From: Chloroflexota bacterium
GTDB taxonomy: Bacteria > Chloroflexota > Limnocylindria > Limnocylindrales > CSP1-4
NCBI GenBank assembly: GCA_021786265.1
Contig: JAJYNP010000226.1
Coordinates: forward strand, 6,782 to 70,781
DNA length: 64,000 nt
Direction: 5' to 3'
This document shows, in pieces, positions 25,818-33,910 of this stretch. Below the pieces are notes generated by a model. That model searched no databases, was not told the origin of the DNA, and saw nothing but the letters and a program-made list of their open reading frames with translations. Within the stretch, counting starts at the first letter, position 1, and the number at the start of each line of letters is the position of its first letter. The position numbers and the translations under genes were made by a program.

Positions 25818-27827
25818 ATGCGACAGCCAGCCCCCCACGATCCGGCCGCGATCTTCGGGCGAGACGTCCCCGACGCTGCCTGGCGCCCCGGCCCCGATGT
25901 GCTTGCCGAGAGCCGGGCCGCCGGCCTCCTCCACGCGCTCGACGCGCCCGACCTCGAGACGCTGCAGGCGCGGGCGACGGCCGACCCCGGGTGGTTCTGG
26001 GGCGCCGCGGTCGACGACCTCGGCCTCGCCTGGCAGCGGCGGCCCAGGCAGGCGCTGGACCTGTCGGACGGGATCGAATGGGCGCGCTGGTGGGTCGGCG
26101 GGGCGTTCAACCACGCGCAGGCGTCGGTCGACCCGTGGGCCGAGTCGCGCCCCGGGGAGGAGGCGCTCGCCTGGGAGGGCGAGGACAGCGACGTCCGCCG
26201 CCTGACCTGGTCCGAGCTGCGCGACCAGGTCGATCGCGCGGCCACCATGCTGGCGCGCAACGGCGTGGGCGAGGGGACCCGGGTCGGCGTCTTCCTGCCC
26301 ATGCTCCCGGAGACCGTGATCGCCGTGCTCGCGCTGGGGAAGCTGCGCGCGGTCTTCACGCCGATCTTCTCCGGGTACGCGGCGCACGCGGTCGCCACGC
26401 GCCTCAACGCCTTCGAGGCCACGCACCTGGTCACCGCCGACGGCTTCCTGCGGCGCGGGCAGGTGGTGCCGCTCAAGGAGGTCGCGGACGCCGCGCTCGA
26501 CGAATCGCCCACCGTCGAGCGCGTCCTGGTCGTGCGCCGCATGGTCGGCCGGCGGGGCGCGCTGCCCTGGCGTGCCGCCCGCGATCGCTGGTGGGACGAG
26601 GAGCTGGCCGCCGAGGGGCTCGAGCCGCTCCGGGAGACGCCCGAGACCGATCCCGAGACGCCGTACATGGTGATCTACACGTCGGGCACCACCGGCGCGC
26701 CCAAGGGCACCGTGCACGTCCACGGCGGGTTCCCCGTCAAGTCGGCGCAGGATCTCGCCCACACCTTCGACCTGCGCGCGGGCGACGCGCTCTTCTGGTT
26801 CACCGACCTGGGCTGGATGATGGGCCCCTGGACGATCAGCGGCGCGCTCCTGCTGGGCGCCCGACTCGTGCTGTACGAGGGCGCGCCCGACTGGCCCGGC
26901 CCGGACCGGATCTGGGCGGTCGCGGAGCGCCACCGGGTGACGCATCTCGGCGTCAGCCCCACGCTCGTCCGCACGCTCCTGGTTCACGGCGAAGAGCCCG
27001 TGCACGCGTACGACCTGTCGGGCCTGCGCGTGCTCGGCTCGACCGGCGAGCCCTGGAACCCCGAGCCCTGGTGGTGGTACTTCCGGGTCGTGGGCGGCTC
27101 GCGCCTGCCGATCGTGAACTACTCGGGCGGCACGGAGATCAGCGGCGGCATCCTGGGCTGCACGCTCCTGCGCCCGATCCGGCCCACCTCGTTCAACGGC
27201 CCCTGCATCGGGATGGCCGCCGACGTCGTGGACGCCGAGGGGACGCCGGTGCGGGGAACGGTCGGCGAGCTCGTCCTCCGCGCGCCGTGGCCGGGCATGA
27301 CGCGCGGCTTCTGGGGCGGCGACCGCGAGCGGTACCTCGACGCGTACTGGCGCCGGCTGCCGGGCACGTGGGTCCACGGCGACTGGGCGCTGGTCGACGC
27401 CGACGGCTACTGGTACCTCCACGGCCGCTCCGACGACACGCTCAAGGTGGCCGGCAAGCGGGTCGGGCCGGCCGAGGTCGAGACGGCGGCCTGCGGGCAC
27501 CCGGCGGTGATCGAGGCGGCGGCGATCGGGGTGCCCGATGAGATGAAGGGCGAGTCGGTGGTGGTGCTGGTGGTGCTGCGACCCGGCGTGACGCCCGGCG
27601 AGGACCTCTCGGGCGAGATCGCGGAGCGGATCGTGCGCGACCTGGGCAAGCCCCTGCGCCCGGCGGCGGTGATCGCGGTGCCCGAGCTGCCCCGCACCCG
27701 GAGCGGCAAGATCATGCGCCGCGTGGCGCGGGCGGCGTTCCTGGGTCGGGATCCGGGGGACCTCTCCGCGCTGGAGAACGCGGGCGCGGTGGACGCGATC
27801 GGCTCGGCTGGCACGTCACGGGGATGA
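25818..27827 (+). CDS. AMP-forming acyl-CoA synthetase (acetyl/acetoacetyl-CoA synthetase-like)
   Basis: A 669-residue ANL-superfamily ligase. The P-loop-like YTSGTTGAPKG is at ~285, FTDLGWMMGPW at ~325, the adenylate motif YSGGTEISGG at ~435, the hinge region HGRSDDTLKVAGKRVGP at ~535, and the catalytic Lys lies in TRSGKIMRR near ~625. It activates a short carboxylic acid to the acyl-CoA with ATP. Acetate, propionate or acetoacetate (the leucine end-product) are all plausible; the sequence does not decide. The ATG at 25818 follows CCAGG; the longer frame upstream overlaps the promoter. The stop overlaps the antitoxin start, an odd coupling. Confidence 0.85.
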   Translation: MRQPAPHDPAAIFGRDVPDAAWRPGPDVLAESRAAGLLHALDAPDLETLQARATADPGWFWGAAVDDLGLAWQRRPRQALDLSDGIEWARWWVGGAFNHAQASVDPWAESRPGEEALAWEGEDSDVRRLTWSELRDQVDRAATMLARNGVGEGTRVGVFLPMLPETVIAVLALGKLRAVFTPIFSGYAAHAVATRLNAFEATHLVTADGFLRRGQVVPLKEVADAALDESPTVERVLVVRRMVGRRGALPWRAARDRWWDEELAAEGLEPLRETPETDPETPYMVIYTSGTTGAPKGTVHVHGGFPVKSAQDLAHTFDLRAGDALFWFTDLGWMMGPWTISGALLLGARLVLYEGAPDWPGPDRIWAVAERHRVTHLGVSPTLVRTLLVHGEEPVHAYDLSGLRVLGSTGEPWNPEPWWWYFRVVGGSRLPIVNYSGGTEISGGILGCTLLRPIRPTSFNGPCIGMAADVVDAEGTPVRGTVGELVLRAPWPGMTRGFWGGDRERYLDAYWRRLPGTWVHGDWALVDADGYWYLHGRSDDTLKVAGKRVGPAEVETAACGHPAVIEAAAIGVPDEMKGESVVVLVVLRPGVTPGEDLSGEIAERIVRDLGKPLRPAAVIAVPELPRTRSGKIMRRVARAAFLGRDPGDLSALENAGAVDAIGSAGTSRG

Positions 27828-28030
27828 TTCCAGATTCGGCCTGGCTCTCGATGCCGCCCGCCAGGACTCGACGGGACGGCACCGCGCTGCAGGAGTACGT
27901 GGCGCGGCACGCACCCGACGAGGTGACCGAGGCTCTGGATCGGGTCGTGGAGCAGGTCGGTGACTCGGATACCGAGGATCCCTTCGTGGGGAGGGCCACC
28001 CGCCGCGTCCTCGAGACGAACGAGTGGTGA
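27824..28030 (+). CDS. Putative MazE-like antitoxin
   Basis: A 68-residue protein (60 if it starts at the ATG at 27851) directly before a MazF-type toxin and overlapping it by a few nt. It is acidic in its C-terminal half (VVEQVGDSDTEDPF) and helical, as antitoxin toxin-binding tails often are, but no DNA-binding fold was recognised. The first ATG overlaps the stop of the acyl-CoA synthetase gene (ATGA). The antitoxin role is inferred from position and size. Confidence 0.55.
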   Translation: MIPDSAWLSMPPARTRRDGTALQEYVARHAPDEVTEALDRVVEQVGDSDTEDPFVGRATRRVLETNEW

Positions 28031-28371
28031 GCTCGCCGGGCGGGATCTGGTGGGCGGATCTCGCCGAGCCGGCCGGGTCCGAGCCAGGCTTTCGACGACC
28101 GGTGCTGGTCGTCCAGGGGGACGCCTTCAACCGGAGCGCCATCCGTACCGTCGTCTGCGTGCCGCTGACGAGCAACCTGCGATGGGCGGGTGCCCCCGGC
28201 AACGTCGTGCTGCCGGCCCCCCTGACGCGCCTGCGCCGGGATTCCGTTGCCAACGCGTCACAGATTGTCACGCTCGACCGGGCCGGGCTGACCGAGCGCG
28301 TCAGCCGACTGTCACAGGCGAAGCTGCAGCTCGTGCTGGCTGGCATCGACATCGTGCTCGGCCGACCGTGA
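28024..28371 (+). CDS. mazF: MazF/PemK-family mRNA interferase toxin
   Basis: A 115-residue PemK-like toxin. It has the N-terminal GxIWWADL segment, RRPVLVVQGDAFNRSAIRTV (Arg and the RPVLVVQ strand), PLTSNLR, and ANASQIVTLDRAGLTERV near the C-terminus, all typical of MazF endoribonucleases that cleave mRNA at short motifs. Two consecutive GTG codons (28024, 28027) can start it; both overlap the antitoxin stop. Together with 27824-28030 it forms a type II toxin-antitoxin pair. Good family call; cleavage specificity unknown. Confidence 0.85.
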   Translation: MVSSPGGIWWADLAEPAGSEPGFRRPVLVVQGDAFNRSAIRTVVCVPLTSNLRWAGAPGNVVLPAPLTRLRRDSVANASQIVTLDRAGLTERVSRLSQAKLQLVLAGIDIVLGRP

Positions 28372-28412
28372 CCGCCCCGGGCCGACTGTCACTGTCGCGC
28401 GCGACCGCCTGA

Positions 28413-29123
28413 TCAGGGGCCCGTCGCTGGCCTGACCGACGCCAGGATCGTCCGCACCGCGGCCTCGCCCGATGTCAGGTCAGGACCCCGGAGACAGGCG
28501 ACCAGCTGGTGGTCGCCCGACCCGTCCGGCAGCGTCGGGACGATGGCGATGAGTGTCTCGTCGCCGCCAATCTCGCCGCATATTCCCGGAACCTCTCGCC
28601 TGACCCGTGCGGCGGCACCGTTCGACACGAGGATGGTCCACGCCGTGGCCGTCGGTTGCGGGCTCAGCCCCCGCAATGGGATCCACGCCACCAGGATTCC
28701 ATCCGATGACAGGCGCTGCAGCGGCCAGCAGGTCTCCAGCGACGGCGGATCGACCGAGCAGTTGACAGCGATCGGCTCAGGGGACACGAACGTGATGCCC
28801 TCCTTCCCGCCAGGTTGAACTGGAACGGTCCCCGTCACATGCCACGAGGCGGGGAACGACCATCGCACCGATCCGCCCTCCATGACAGAAACACGCGCGG
28901 TCGGCGTCGGCGCGGCAGTACAGGCAATGGACAGAACGCAGCAGGCCATCACGACGGCGAGGCTGTTTCGATACGTCCGAAGGGCCCATGACGACGGGCG
29001 TAACGCCTTCGACTCGGGGCCCTCGGAGCGGGGACTCCGCAGGTTGGTGCCGAGACGTGAACCTGCACGACACTGGGCGGGTTGTCGATGATCATCGGTT
29101 TCGGAGAGAACCAGTCGGCTCAT
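28413..29123 (-). CDS. Predicted lipoprotein, unknown
   Basis: Residues ~52-68 form a hydrophobic stretch ending in LSIAC, a lipobox; the mature part (~165 residues) is rich in Pro, Thr, Ser and contains six Cys, so disulfides are likely. It should be anchored outside the membrane. The ATG at 29123 has GAGGT about 9 nt upstream, but this gives an unusually long ~50-residue n-region before the signal core, and no closer ATG/GTG/TTG is in frame; the true start is uncertain. Base composition is clearly less GC-rich than in the flanking genes. No family recognised. Confidence 0.55.
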   Translation of the reverse strand: MSRLVLSETDDHRQPAQCRAGSRLGTNLRSPRSEGPESKALRPSSWALRTYRNSLAVVMACCVLSIACTAAPTPTARVSVMEGGSVRWSFPASWHVTGTVPVQPGGKEGITFVSPEPIAVNCSVDPPSLETCWPLQRLSSDGILVAWIPLRGLSPQPTATAWTILVSNGAAARVRREVPGICGEIGGDETLIAIVPTLPDGSGDHQLVACLRGPDLTSGEAAVRTILASVRPATGP

Positions 29124-29248
29124 CGATCAAGACCTCGGAGCGCGGCGCTGGCAGAAAGGGGGCTCGCCGTACCTACACTCAGCGTGACAGATTGGTGGAC
29201 ATCCGGGTTCGACGGCGGGCACGCTCACCAAGACTTGATGTCCACTTG

Positions 29249-29470
29249 CTACTGCACCCTGAATAGCCAGATTGTCATCTCCTCAGGCGGGTGTCCGTCG
29301 AGAGTGAACCCTCCAGACGCGTTTAGACTCCATGAATTAGCTACCATCGCCCCAGGAATGCTCGCTGTTGCCGTCGCCGACCGGAACGTGAGCCGCGTGT
29401 TGGCTTGACTGCCATCAGCCGAGTACGATGTGATCGCGGCCCATCCGTTCGACGTCGTGAATGCATAGGT
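29249..29470 (-). pseudogene. C-terminal remnant of a secreted protein
   Basis: On the minus strand the frame is open from a TGA at 29471-29473 to a TAG at 29249-29251, about 73 codons, with protein-like Ser/Thr/Ala/Gly-rich composition (for example TSNGWAAITSYSADGS and SWSLNASGGFTLDG), ending TIWLFRVQ. There is no usable start codon in the first ~45 codons. It reads like the 3' end of a gene for an exported beta-rich protein, similar in style to its neighbours, that has lost its 5' part. The region is AT-richer than the rest of the window. No other gene is supported in 29124-29505. Confidence 0.3.
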
Positions 29471-29505
29471 TCACTCTTGAACAACGACAGGAGCTGGGGA
29501 TCGTT

Positions 29506-29542
29506 GAGGCGCCGCCGATTGTTGTCGTCTCGGCGGCGCCTC
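29506..29542 (-). terminator. Perfect 13-bp hairpin after the 29579-30701 gene pair
   Basis: gaggcgccgccga and its exact inverse lie 11 nt apart, 36 bp past the stop of the leftward gene at 29579. No U-run follows on either strand, so it would be a U-less intrinsic terminator or an mRNA-stabilising stem. Confidence 0.55.
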
Positions 29543-29578
29543 TGTGACGTCACTATTCGGTTCGCTCCGGAACTGGCG

Positions 29579-30082
29579 TCAGGAGCTGGCGGCTGCTTCG
29601 CAGCCAAGTGCCCGTGGGCCGACAGACCCCACCCAGGCCCCGCTGACAGCTTGCGAGATGCCAATCACGACCCAGGCCCCGGACTGTTTCTCAAGCCCCA
29701 CCAGATAGCGGCTTGGCGACGCCGCAGCCTTCGAGTCCACCATGACTTGGAAGCACGTCTCCGTCGCGAGAACCGGCCCCGGGAGAACGCTCGCCGAGAA
29801 GTCAGTCATTCCTCGCGATAGCCCAAAGCGATCAAGATGCGCTCTGACGTAGTCGGTGGCTATGTTGCCGGCGGAGTCTGGATCGTAACTCTCGATTGGG
29901 TAACGCACTCCAAGCAACGTTCGAGACTCAGAGGTGATCGTACCGGCGAACAGAAGTGCCGTCACGATCACAATGTATGCGAACGTGACGACAACGACGA
30001 TCCGGAGGATGGCTGCCACCAGCCTGCCGACGGCGATGACGAAGCCCTCATCGGGCGCGACCAGAGTCGTGCGGCTTGTCAT
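29579..30082 (-). CDS. Single-TM membrane-anchored protein, unknown
   Basis: A 167-residue protein with one long hydrophobic segment at ~18-47 (VAAILRIVVVVTFAYIVIVTALLFAG) after a short cytoplasmic N-terminus, then a ~115-residue outside domain. Its extracytoplasmic part looks like a small a/b domain (TETCFQVMVDSKAAAS; SGAWVVIGISQAVSGAW). The ATG at 30082 lies 4 bp after the stop of the secreted-protein gene on the same strand, so the two form an operon. Base composition is lower in GC than the flanks. No family recognised; it may partner or tether the upstream secreted protein. Confidence 0.55.
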   Translation of the reverse strand: MTSRTTLVAPDEGFVIAVGRLVAAILRIVVVVTFAYIVIVTALLFAGTITSESRTLLGVRYPIESYDPDSAGNIATDYVRAHLDRFGLSRGMTDFSASVLPGPVLATETCFQVMVDSKAAASPSRYLVGLEKQSGAWVVIGISQAVSGAWVGSVGPRALGCEAAASS

Positions 30083-30086
30083 CGGT

Positions 30087-30701
30087 TCAGCTGCCTGTAC
30101 CTGAGTAGGAGCCGTTGCCGTGGATGAAGACCTCGACCCATCCTGACTTCGATGAGAACCCGATGTTACCCCAAGGGCTCGGAGCACTCTGGCTGAAGGA
30201 GTAGGTCCCTGTGGCTTGCGCGAATGTTGGGGAAGTGATCCAACCGTGGGACTCGTGGTGGGACGTCAGAGTCCACAGGTAGTTTGCGACCGAATCGTAG
30301 GTCGAGGCTGGGAAGTAAGTGATGTTCGTCCCGTCGTACCCGAAGGTCTGCCAGATCGTGTATTGGATCACGAGCGAGCCGAACGAATTATAGGCCGCGT
30401 AGCGCATCCCCGCGCTGTAGTAGGACACCGTTGCCGCTGTCATGGTTGTCGCTGACGACGGCGCCGGCATGGTCTGTCCTTGGAGAGTCCTCCAGTCCTG
30501 CACCTTGCGGATGGAGTCGGCCAGCATCCCGTTGATTTCGATGGACTCGCGGACCTCGTAGGCGCCGCCGGTGAGAGGCTGGACGGATCGGGTGTAGTCC
30601 CTGACGAGGGGCATGGTCCCACTCACCGACGCCGCGCTCGACGCCGCAGGAAATGACAAAGACAGCGCCACGATAAGCACTGGAACGAGACTGCGACGCA
30701 C
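30087..30701 (-). CDS. Secreted protein, unknown
   Basis: A 204-residue protein starting GTG with a clear signal peptide (RRSLVPVLIVALSLSFPAASSAA, cleavage near residue 24). The mature part is rich in Ser, Thr, Tyr and Gly with no Cys, ending in SGWVEVFIHGNGSYSGTGS, and looks beta-rich. GAGGGA lies upstream of the GTG. It sits 4 bp ahead of the one-TM protein gene. GC content is below that of the surroundings. Size and pairing with a membrane protein would also fit a bacteriocin-like or surface protein with a membrane partner, but nothing specific supports that. Confidence 0.6.
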   Translation of the reverse strand: MRRSLVPVLIVALSLSFPAASSAASVSGTMPLVRDYTRSVQPLTGGAYEVRESIEINGMLADSIRKVQDWRTLQGQTMPAPSSATTMTAATVSYYSAGMRYAAYNSFGSLVIQYTIWQTFGYDGTNITYFPASTYDSVANYLWTLTSHHESHGWITSPTFAQATGTYSFSQSAPSPWGNIGFSSKSGWVEVFIHGNGSYSGTGS

Positions 30702-30795
30702 CGATTGGGTCCCTCGGGACGCAAAGTCTTCCAGGACAGTGTCTCAGCGAGTTGCTCTCATGGGCCCTCCTCCTGCGTTGCCTCGACACCAGCGG

Positions 30796-30882
30796 TCATT
30801 GCCCGGCAGATCCAGTGGGTGCCGCCAGGGCGACCAGACCGGCCAGAGCCACTGAGGCTGGGAACTTCGTTCCCTTGATCAC
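30796..30882 (-). CDS. Possible 28-residue signal-peptide-like ORF
   Basis: A GTG with AAGGGGGA 7 nt upstream opens a 28-codon frame beginning IKGTKFPASVALAGLVALAA and ending GSAGQ-stop: a basic start, hydrophobic core and AxA-like end, exactly the layout of a secretion signal with nothing behind it. It could be a true small exported or membrane peptide, or the 5' stub of a decayed secreted-protein gene. It lies in the 275-bp gap between the crystallin-like gene and the secreted-protein gene, same strand. Confidence 0.3.
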   Translation of the reverse strand: MIKGTKFPASVALAGLVALAAPTGSAGQ

Positions 30883-30976
30883 TTGCAGTCCCCCTTGAGA
30901 CACTCACGGCGGGACGCGCCTGCATGCACAGAATCGTTCTCGGGAACCACACCTCCTTCCCCTGCGCGGCAGCCAG

Positions 30977-31516
30977 TCACCCTGGATACGCCGAGCTGAG
31001 CTGGTCGTTCCAGGTGTCGCCGACGTAGAGCACTTGCTGGTTGCAGCAGAAGTAGTCGAGGCGGCCGCTGTCGTAGATGTCGGTCGCGAAATGACCTGCG
31101 AGGCCGTTCAGGGCCTTGAACGAGCTGATCTTGTCGTTCCAGTTGATCGTGCGGAGATCGGGATAGGGCGCCGAGATCATCAGCGCTGCGCCCTGCCAGT
31201 TCGCGTCGGTGAACACCTCGACGTAGGCCGTCGCGGTGGCCGAGGGACCAATCGCCCCGGCCGTGGACCGGCTGGCCACGGCGTGCTCGAGGGCCGGCAG
31301 GCTCGTGAAGCAGTGGATGCGCGGGGCGTCGAGATCGTGGCAGTACCAGGCGGGGATCTGCGCGACCGCGAGGGGGTGGCCCGCGAGGTCGGCGACCACC
31401 GGACCGGCCGATCCCGTCGCGCCCGGGTCGTGGGCCAGCGCCGCAGCGGGCAGCGCGAGGAGCGCGACGAGACAGGCCGCCAGGGCCATACTGCGCCGCA
31501 GGTGGGTGCGTCCCAT
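30977..31516 (-). CDS. Secreted beta/gamma-crystallin-like protein
   Basis: A 179-residue exported protein. Residues 1-29 are a signal peptide (MGRTHLRRSMALAACLVALLA, AxA cleavage after ALA). The C-terminal ~90 residues have the beta/gamma-crystallin pattern: a YVEVFTDANWQGA strand with the conserved aromatic and Gly, and the calcium-binding type NWNDKISSFK motif, then a second Cys-containing repeat (LDYFCCNQQVLYVGD). Such domains bind Ca2+ or inhibit proteases (I36-like). The start at 31516 has GGGAGGGA upstream. It is divergent from the histidine kinase gene 80 bp away and heads the lower-GC cluster of exported proteins. Confidence 0.7.
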   Translation of the reverse strand: MGRTHLRRSMALAACLVALLALPAAALAHDPGATGSAGPVVADLAGHPLAVAQIPAWYCHDLDAPRIHCFTSLPALEHAVASRSTAGAIGPSATATAYVEVFTDANWQGAALMISAPYPDLRTINWNDKISSFKALNGLAGHFATDIYDSGRLDYFCCNQQVLYVGDTWNDQLSSAYPG

Positions 31517-31596
31517 CGGTCCCTCCCGGTCCCATGCAGGGGGCCTCATGCGGTGGGACGCGATCCGAAACTAGAGACGGCGGAGGGTCAGGACAA

Positions 31597-33171
31597 GTGG
31601 GGAGAACCCTACGCCGGGGGTGGGGATTTCCCTACTTCCGCTCCGGGCGCGGGCGGGGCAGTATCGATCCGATCGCGTCGCTCGGGTTCCTCGTCGTCGG
31701 CCTGGCGATGGCGGCCCTGGGCGCGGCCACGGCGCTGTGGGGCACGCCCGATCTCGGGGTGATCTCGGAGCTTCCGGGAGGGGTTGTGCTGTACGTCCAA
31801 CCCGGATCATTCGCCTGGCAGGAGGGGGTTCGCGCCGGCCAGACCGTCGTGGCGCTGTCGTCGAGCGACAGCCCTGGCGGGGGAGGGATCGTGACGCAGG
31901 CCGACGGTGTGCGGATCGGCGCGACGCTCGGCGGGGCCACCGCTCACCTGCGGGACGCGCTGCCTGCGGCCCTGATCGCGCTCGCGCTGGCAGCGCTTGC
32001 GGTCGCCGCGTTCCCCTGGCGGCCCCGGCGCGCCGCGGCGCTGGCGACGCTCGGGATCGTCGTCGCCTCGGTGCCCCTGACGATCGCCTCGCCGCCCGCG
32101 ATCGAGGTCCCGGCGCGCCTGCTGGCGCTCGCCGCACCGACGACCTGGAGCGCGCACTGGGGCCTCCGGAGCATCCGCGCCCGGTCGGTGGTGGTCGCCC
32201 TCACCCTGCTGCTGGCCGCTGCCTGGCTCTTCGCCTGGCTCGCCGCGCCAGCGTTCTTCGACTCGATCGACGACCTCCGCGTCGCGGCCGTTCTCGCCGG
32301 TTGCGCGGGTGTGCTTGCCCTGCAGGTCGACGTCGACGCCGCGAGAAACTGGATCCGTTCCGTCGGTGGCCTGCGTGCCCTGGACGTTCTCGCCCTGGCC
32401 CTGGCGCTCGCGCTGGTGGCCGCCCTGCAGCTGATCGCGGACGCGCCTCCTCTTCTCACCGCCGCCGTGCTGGTCGCGGGAGGGCTGGTCTATCCGCGCC
32501 TGCGCCGGATGGTCGGCGGCGCGCTCGACCGCCTGTTCGTCGCCGACCTGCGCGACCGGCTCACGGTGGAGGCAGCGGAGGCCGAGCGCGGTCGCCTCGC
32601 ACGCGACCTCCACGACGTGCCACTCCAGGAGATCGCGGGCGTGATCCGCCGGCTCGACACGGTACCGGACGCTCAGTCGGAGATCTCCGCGCTGAGGGGC
32701 GTGGCGGACCACCTGCGTGGGGTGGCGACCGACCTGCGCTCGCCGGTGCTCGATGATCTCGGTCTCGCCCCCGCGATCGAGTTCCTGGCCGCGCAGGTTG
32801 CCGCGCAGGCCCCCGACTTCCGTGTAGAGACCGACGTGCGTGCTGAGGCAGGCCCGACGAGGGACACGCGACCGCCGGCGGACGTGGAAGTTGCCGTGTT
32901 CCGCGTCGTGCAGGAAGCGCTGTCGAATGCCGTGCGGCATTCGGGCGGGGGTCGTGTCGCCGTGCGCGGCGTCGTGTCGCGGGACCACGTCGCGCTCTCC
33001 GTGGTCGACGATGGCCACGGCCTCCTCCCGGCCGCCCTGGAACGCGCAGTCCGGGAGGGGCACATGGGCACCGGGTCCATGCGCCAGCGGGCGCGTTCGA
33101 TCGGCGCCAGCCTCCGGATCGAGAACGGGCAGGATGGCGGGCTTGCGGTGCGCGTGGAGTGGCCAGCATGA
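31597..33171 (+). CDS. Membrane sensor histidine kinase (NarL/DegS type) with PDZ-like sensor
   Basis: About 524 residues. The N-terminal ~280 residues hold six to seven membrane segments; between the first and second lies a ~65-residue outside loop with PDZ-like features (GGVVLYVQPGSFAWQEGVRAG then VVAL). The C-terminal part is a HisKA_3/HATPase kinase: phospho-acceptor His in RDLHDVPLQEIAG, N-box VVQEALSNAVRHSGG, and G-box VVDDGHGL and GTGSMRQRA. The start is not certain: GTG 31597 has GGAGGG and CAGGA upstream. The stop overlaps the response-regulator start (ATGA), so the pair is co-translated. Divergent from the crystallin-like gene, a possible target. Confidence 0.8.
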   Translation: MGRTLRRGWGFPYFRSGRGRGSIDPIASLGFLVVGLAMAALGAATALWGTPDLGVISELPGGVVLYVQPGSFAWQEGVRAGQTVVALSSSDSPGGGGIVTQADGVRIGATLGGATAHLRDALPAALIALALAALAVAAFPWRPRRAAALATLGIVVASVPLTIASPPAIEVPARLLALAAPTTWSAHWGLRSIRARSVVVALTLLLAAAWLFAWLAAPAFFDSIDDLRVAAVLAGCAGVLALQVDVDAARNWIRSVGGLRALDVLALALALALVAALQLIADAPPLLTAAVLVAGGLVYPRLRRMVGGALDRLFVADLRDRLTVEAAEAERGRLARDLHDVPLQEIAGVIRRLDTVPDAQSEISALRGVADHLRGVATDLRSPVLDDLGLAPAIEFLAAQVAAQAPDFRVETDVRAEAGPTRDTRPPADVEVAVFRVVQEALSNAVRHSGGGRVAVRGVVSRDHVALSVVDDGHGLLPAALERAVREGHMGTGSMRQRARSIGASLRIENGQDGGLAVRVEWPA

Positions 33172-33818
33172 GCGTCAGCATCCTGATCGTGGACGACCAC
33201 CCGGTCGTCGCCAGCGGGCTGGAGGGCGTGCTAGCCAGGGAGCCGGATCTGCAGGTCGTCGCCGTGGCCGGCTCGCTCGCCGCGGCGCGGGAGCTCCTGG
33301 CCCACGAGCGGCCCGACGTGGTGCTGCTCGACCTGCGCCTGGCGGATGGGTCGGGGTTCGACCTGCTGCTCGAGGCGCGCGAGCTCCCCGCGCCGCCCGC
33401 CTTCATCGTCGTGTCGAGCTTCGGCATGCCGCAGTACGTCGACGCTGCCCTTCGGTATGGCGCGAGCGGCTTCGTCCTGAAGACCGCTCCGACCGCGGAG
33501 ATCCTCGACGCGATCCGCCGGGTCGCGGAGGGCGGCGTCGCGTTCCCGGCCGAGCTCCTGCTGGCCGTGCAGCGTTCGGGATGGATACCGCTCAGCCCGC
33601 GCGATCGGCGTCTGATCGAGCAGTTGCTGGACGGTCGCACCAACGACGAGATCGCGGTCGCGCTGGGCGTCACCCGCAAGGCGATCGAGGCGCATCTGGC
33701 CCGGCTGTTTGAGCGCTTCGGCGTCGAGAGCCGGACGGAGCTCGCTGTGCGGGCCGAACGCGAGGGCTGGCTGGGCGTTCCGACAAAGCCAGGTTCGCCG
33801 CTGGGACCGGGGCGGTGA
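33168..33818 (+). CDS. LuxR/NarL-type response regulator
   Basis: A 216-residue regulator: receiver domain (ILIVDDHPVV acidic pair; phospho-Asp in VVLLDLRLADGSG; Lys in FVLKTAPT) and C-terminal HTH (LSPRDRRLIEQLLDGRTNDEIAVALGVTRKAIEAHL). It is the partner of the kinase whose stop it overlaps. It lacks obvious extra domains. DNA target unknown; the nearby divergent exported-protein cluster is a candidate. Confidence 0.88.
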   Translation: MSVSILIVDDHPVVASGLEGVLAREPDLQVVAVAGSLAAARELLAHERPDVVLLDLRLADGSGFDLLLEARELPAPPAFIVVSSFGMPQYVDAALRYGASGFVLKTAPTAEILDAIRRVAEGGVAFPAELLLAVQRSGWIPLSPRDRRLIEQLLDGRTNDEIAVALGVTRKAIEAHLARLFERFGVESRTELAVRAEREGWLGVPTKPGSPLGPGR

Positions 33819-33898
33819 GCGGCCCGGCGGACCGCCGCGCTCCGCTGCGGTCTCCCGACGAGGAGTCGCGCTCGGTCAGAAGAGGCCTCGGGCGGTGC

Positions 33899-33904
33899 TA
33901 GTAT
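33899..33904 (+). promoter_or_regulatory. TAGTAT -10 box, leaderless-type
   Basis: GCTAGTAT is followed by 6 nt and the ATG of the VapB-like antitoxin at 33911. Confidence 0.55.
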
Positions 33905-33910
33905 GCGCGT

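Noticed and set aside
29082..29408. 108-codon plus-strand ORF in the low-GC gap
   Set aside because: No ribosome site or recognisable domain, and it overlaps both the lipoprotein 5' end and the minus-strand remnant, which has more protein-like composition.
30879..30950. 23-codon ORF (GTG 30950) that would couple by GTGA to the 28-codon ORF
   Set aside because: AAGGAGG directly abuts its GTG, leaving no room for initiation, and no other start gives suitable spacing; kept only as a note.
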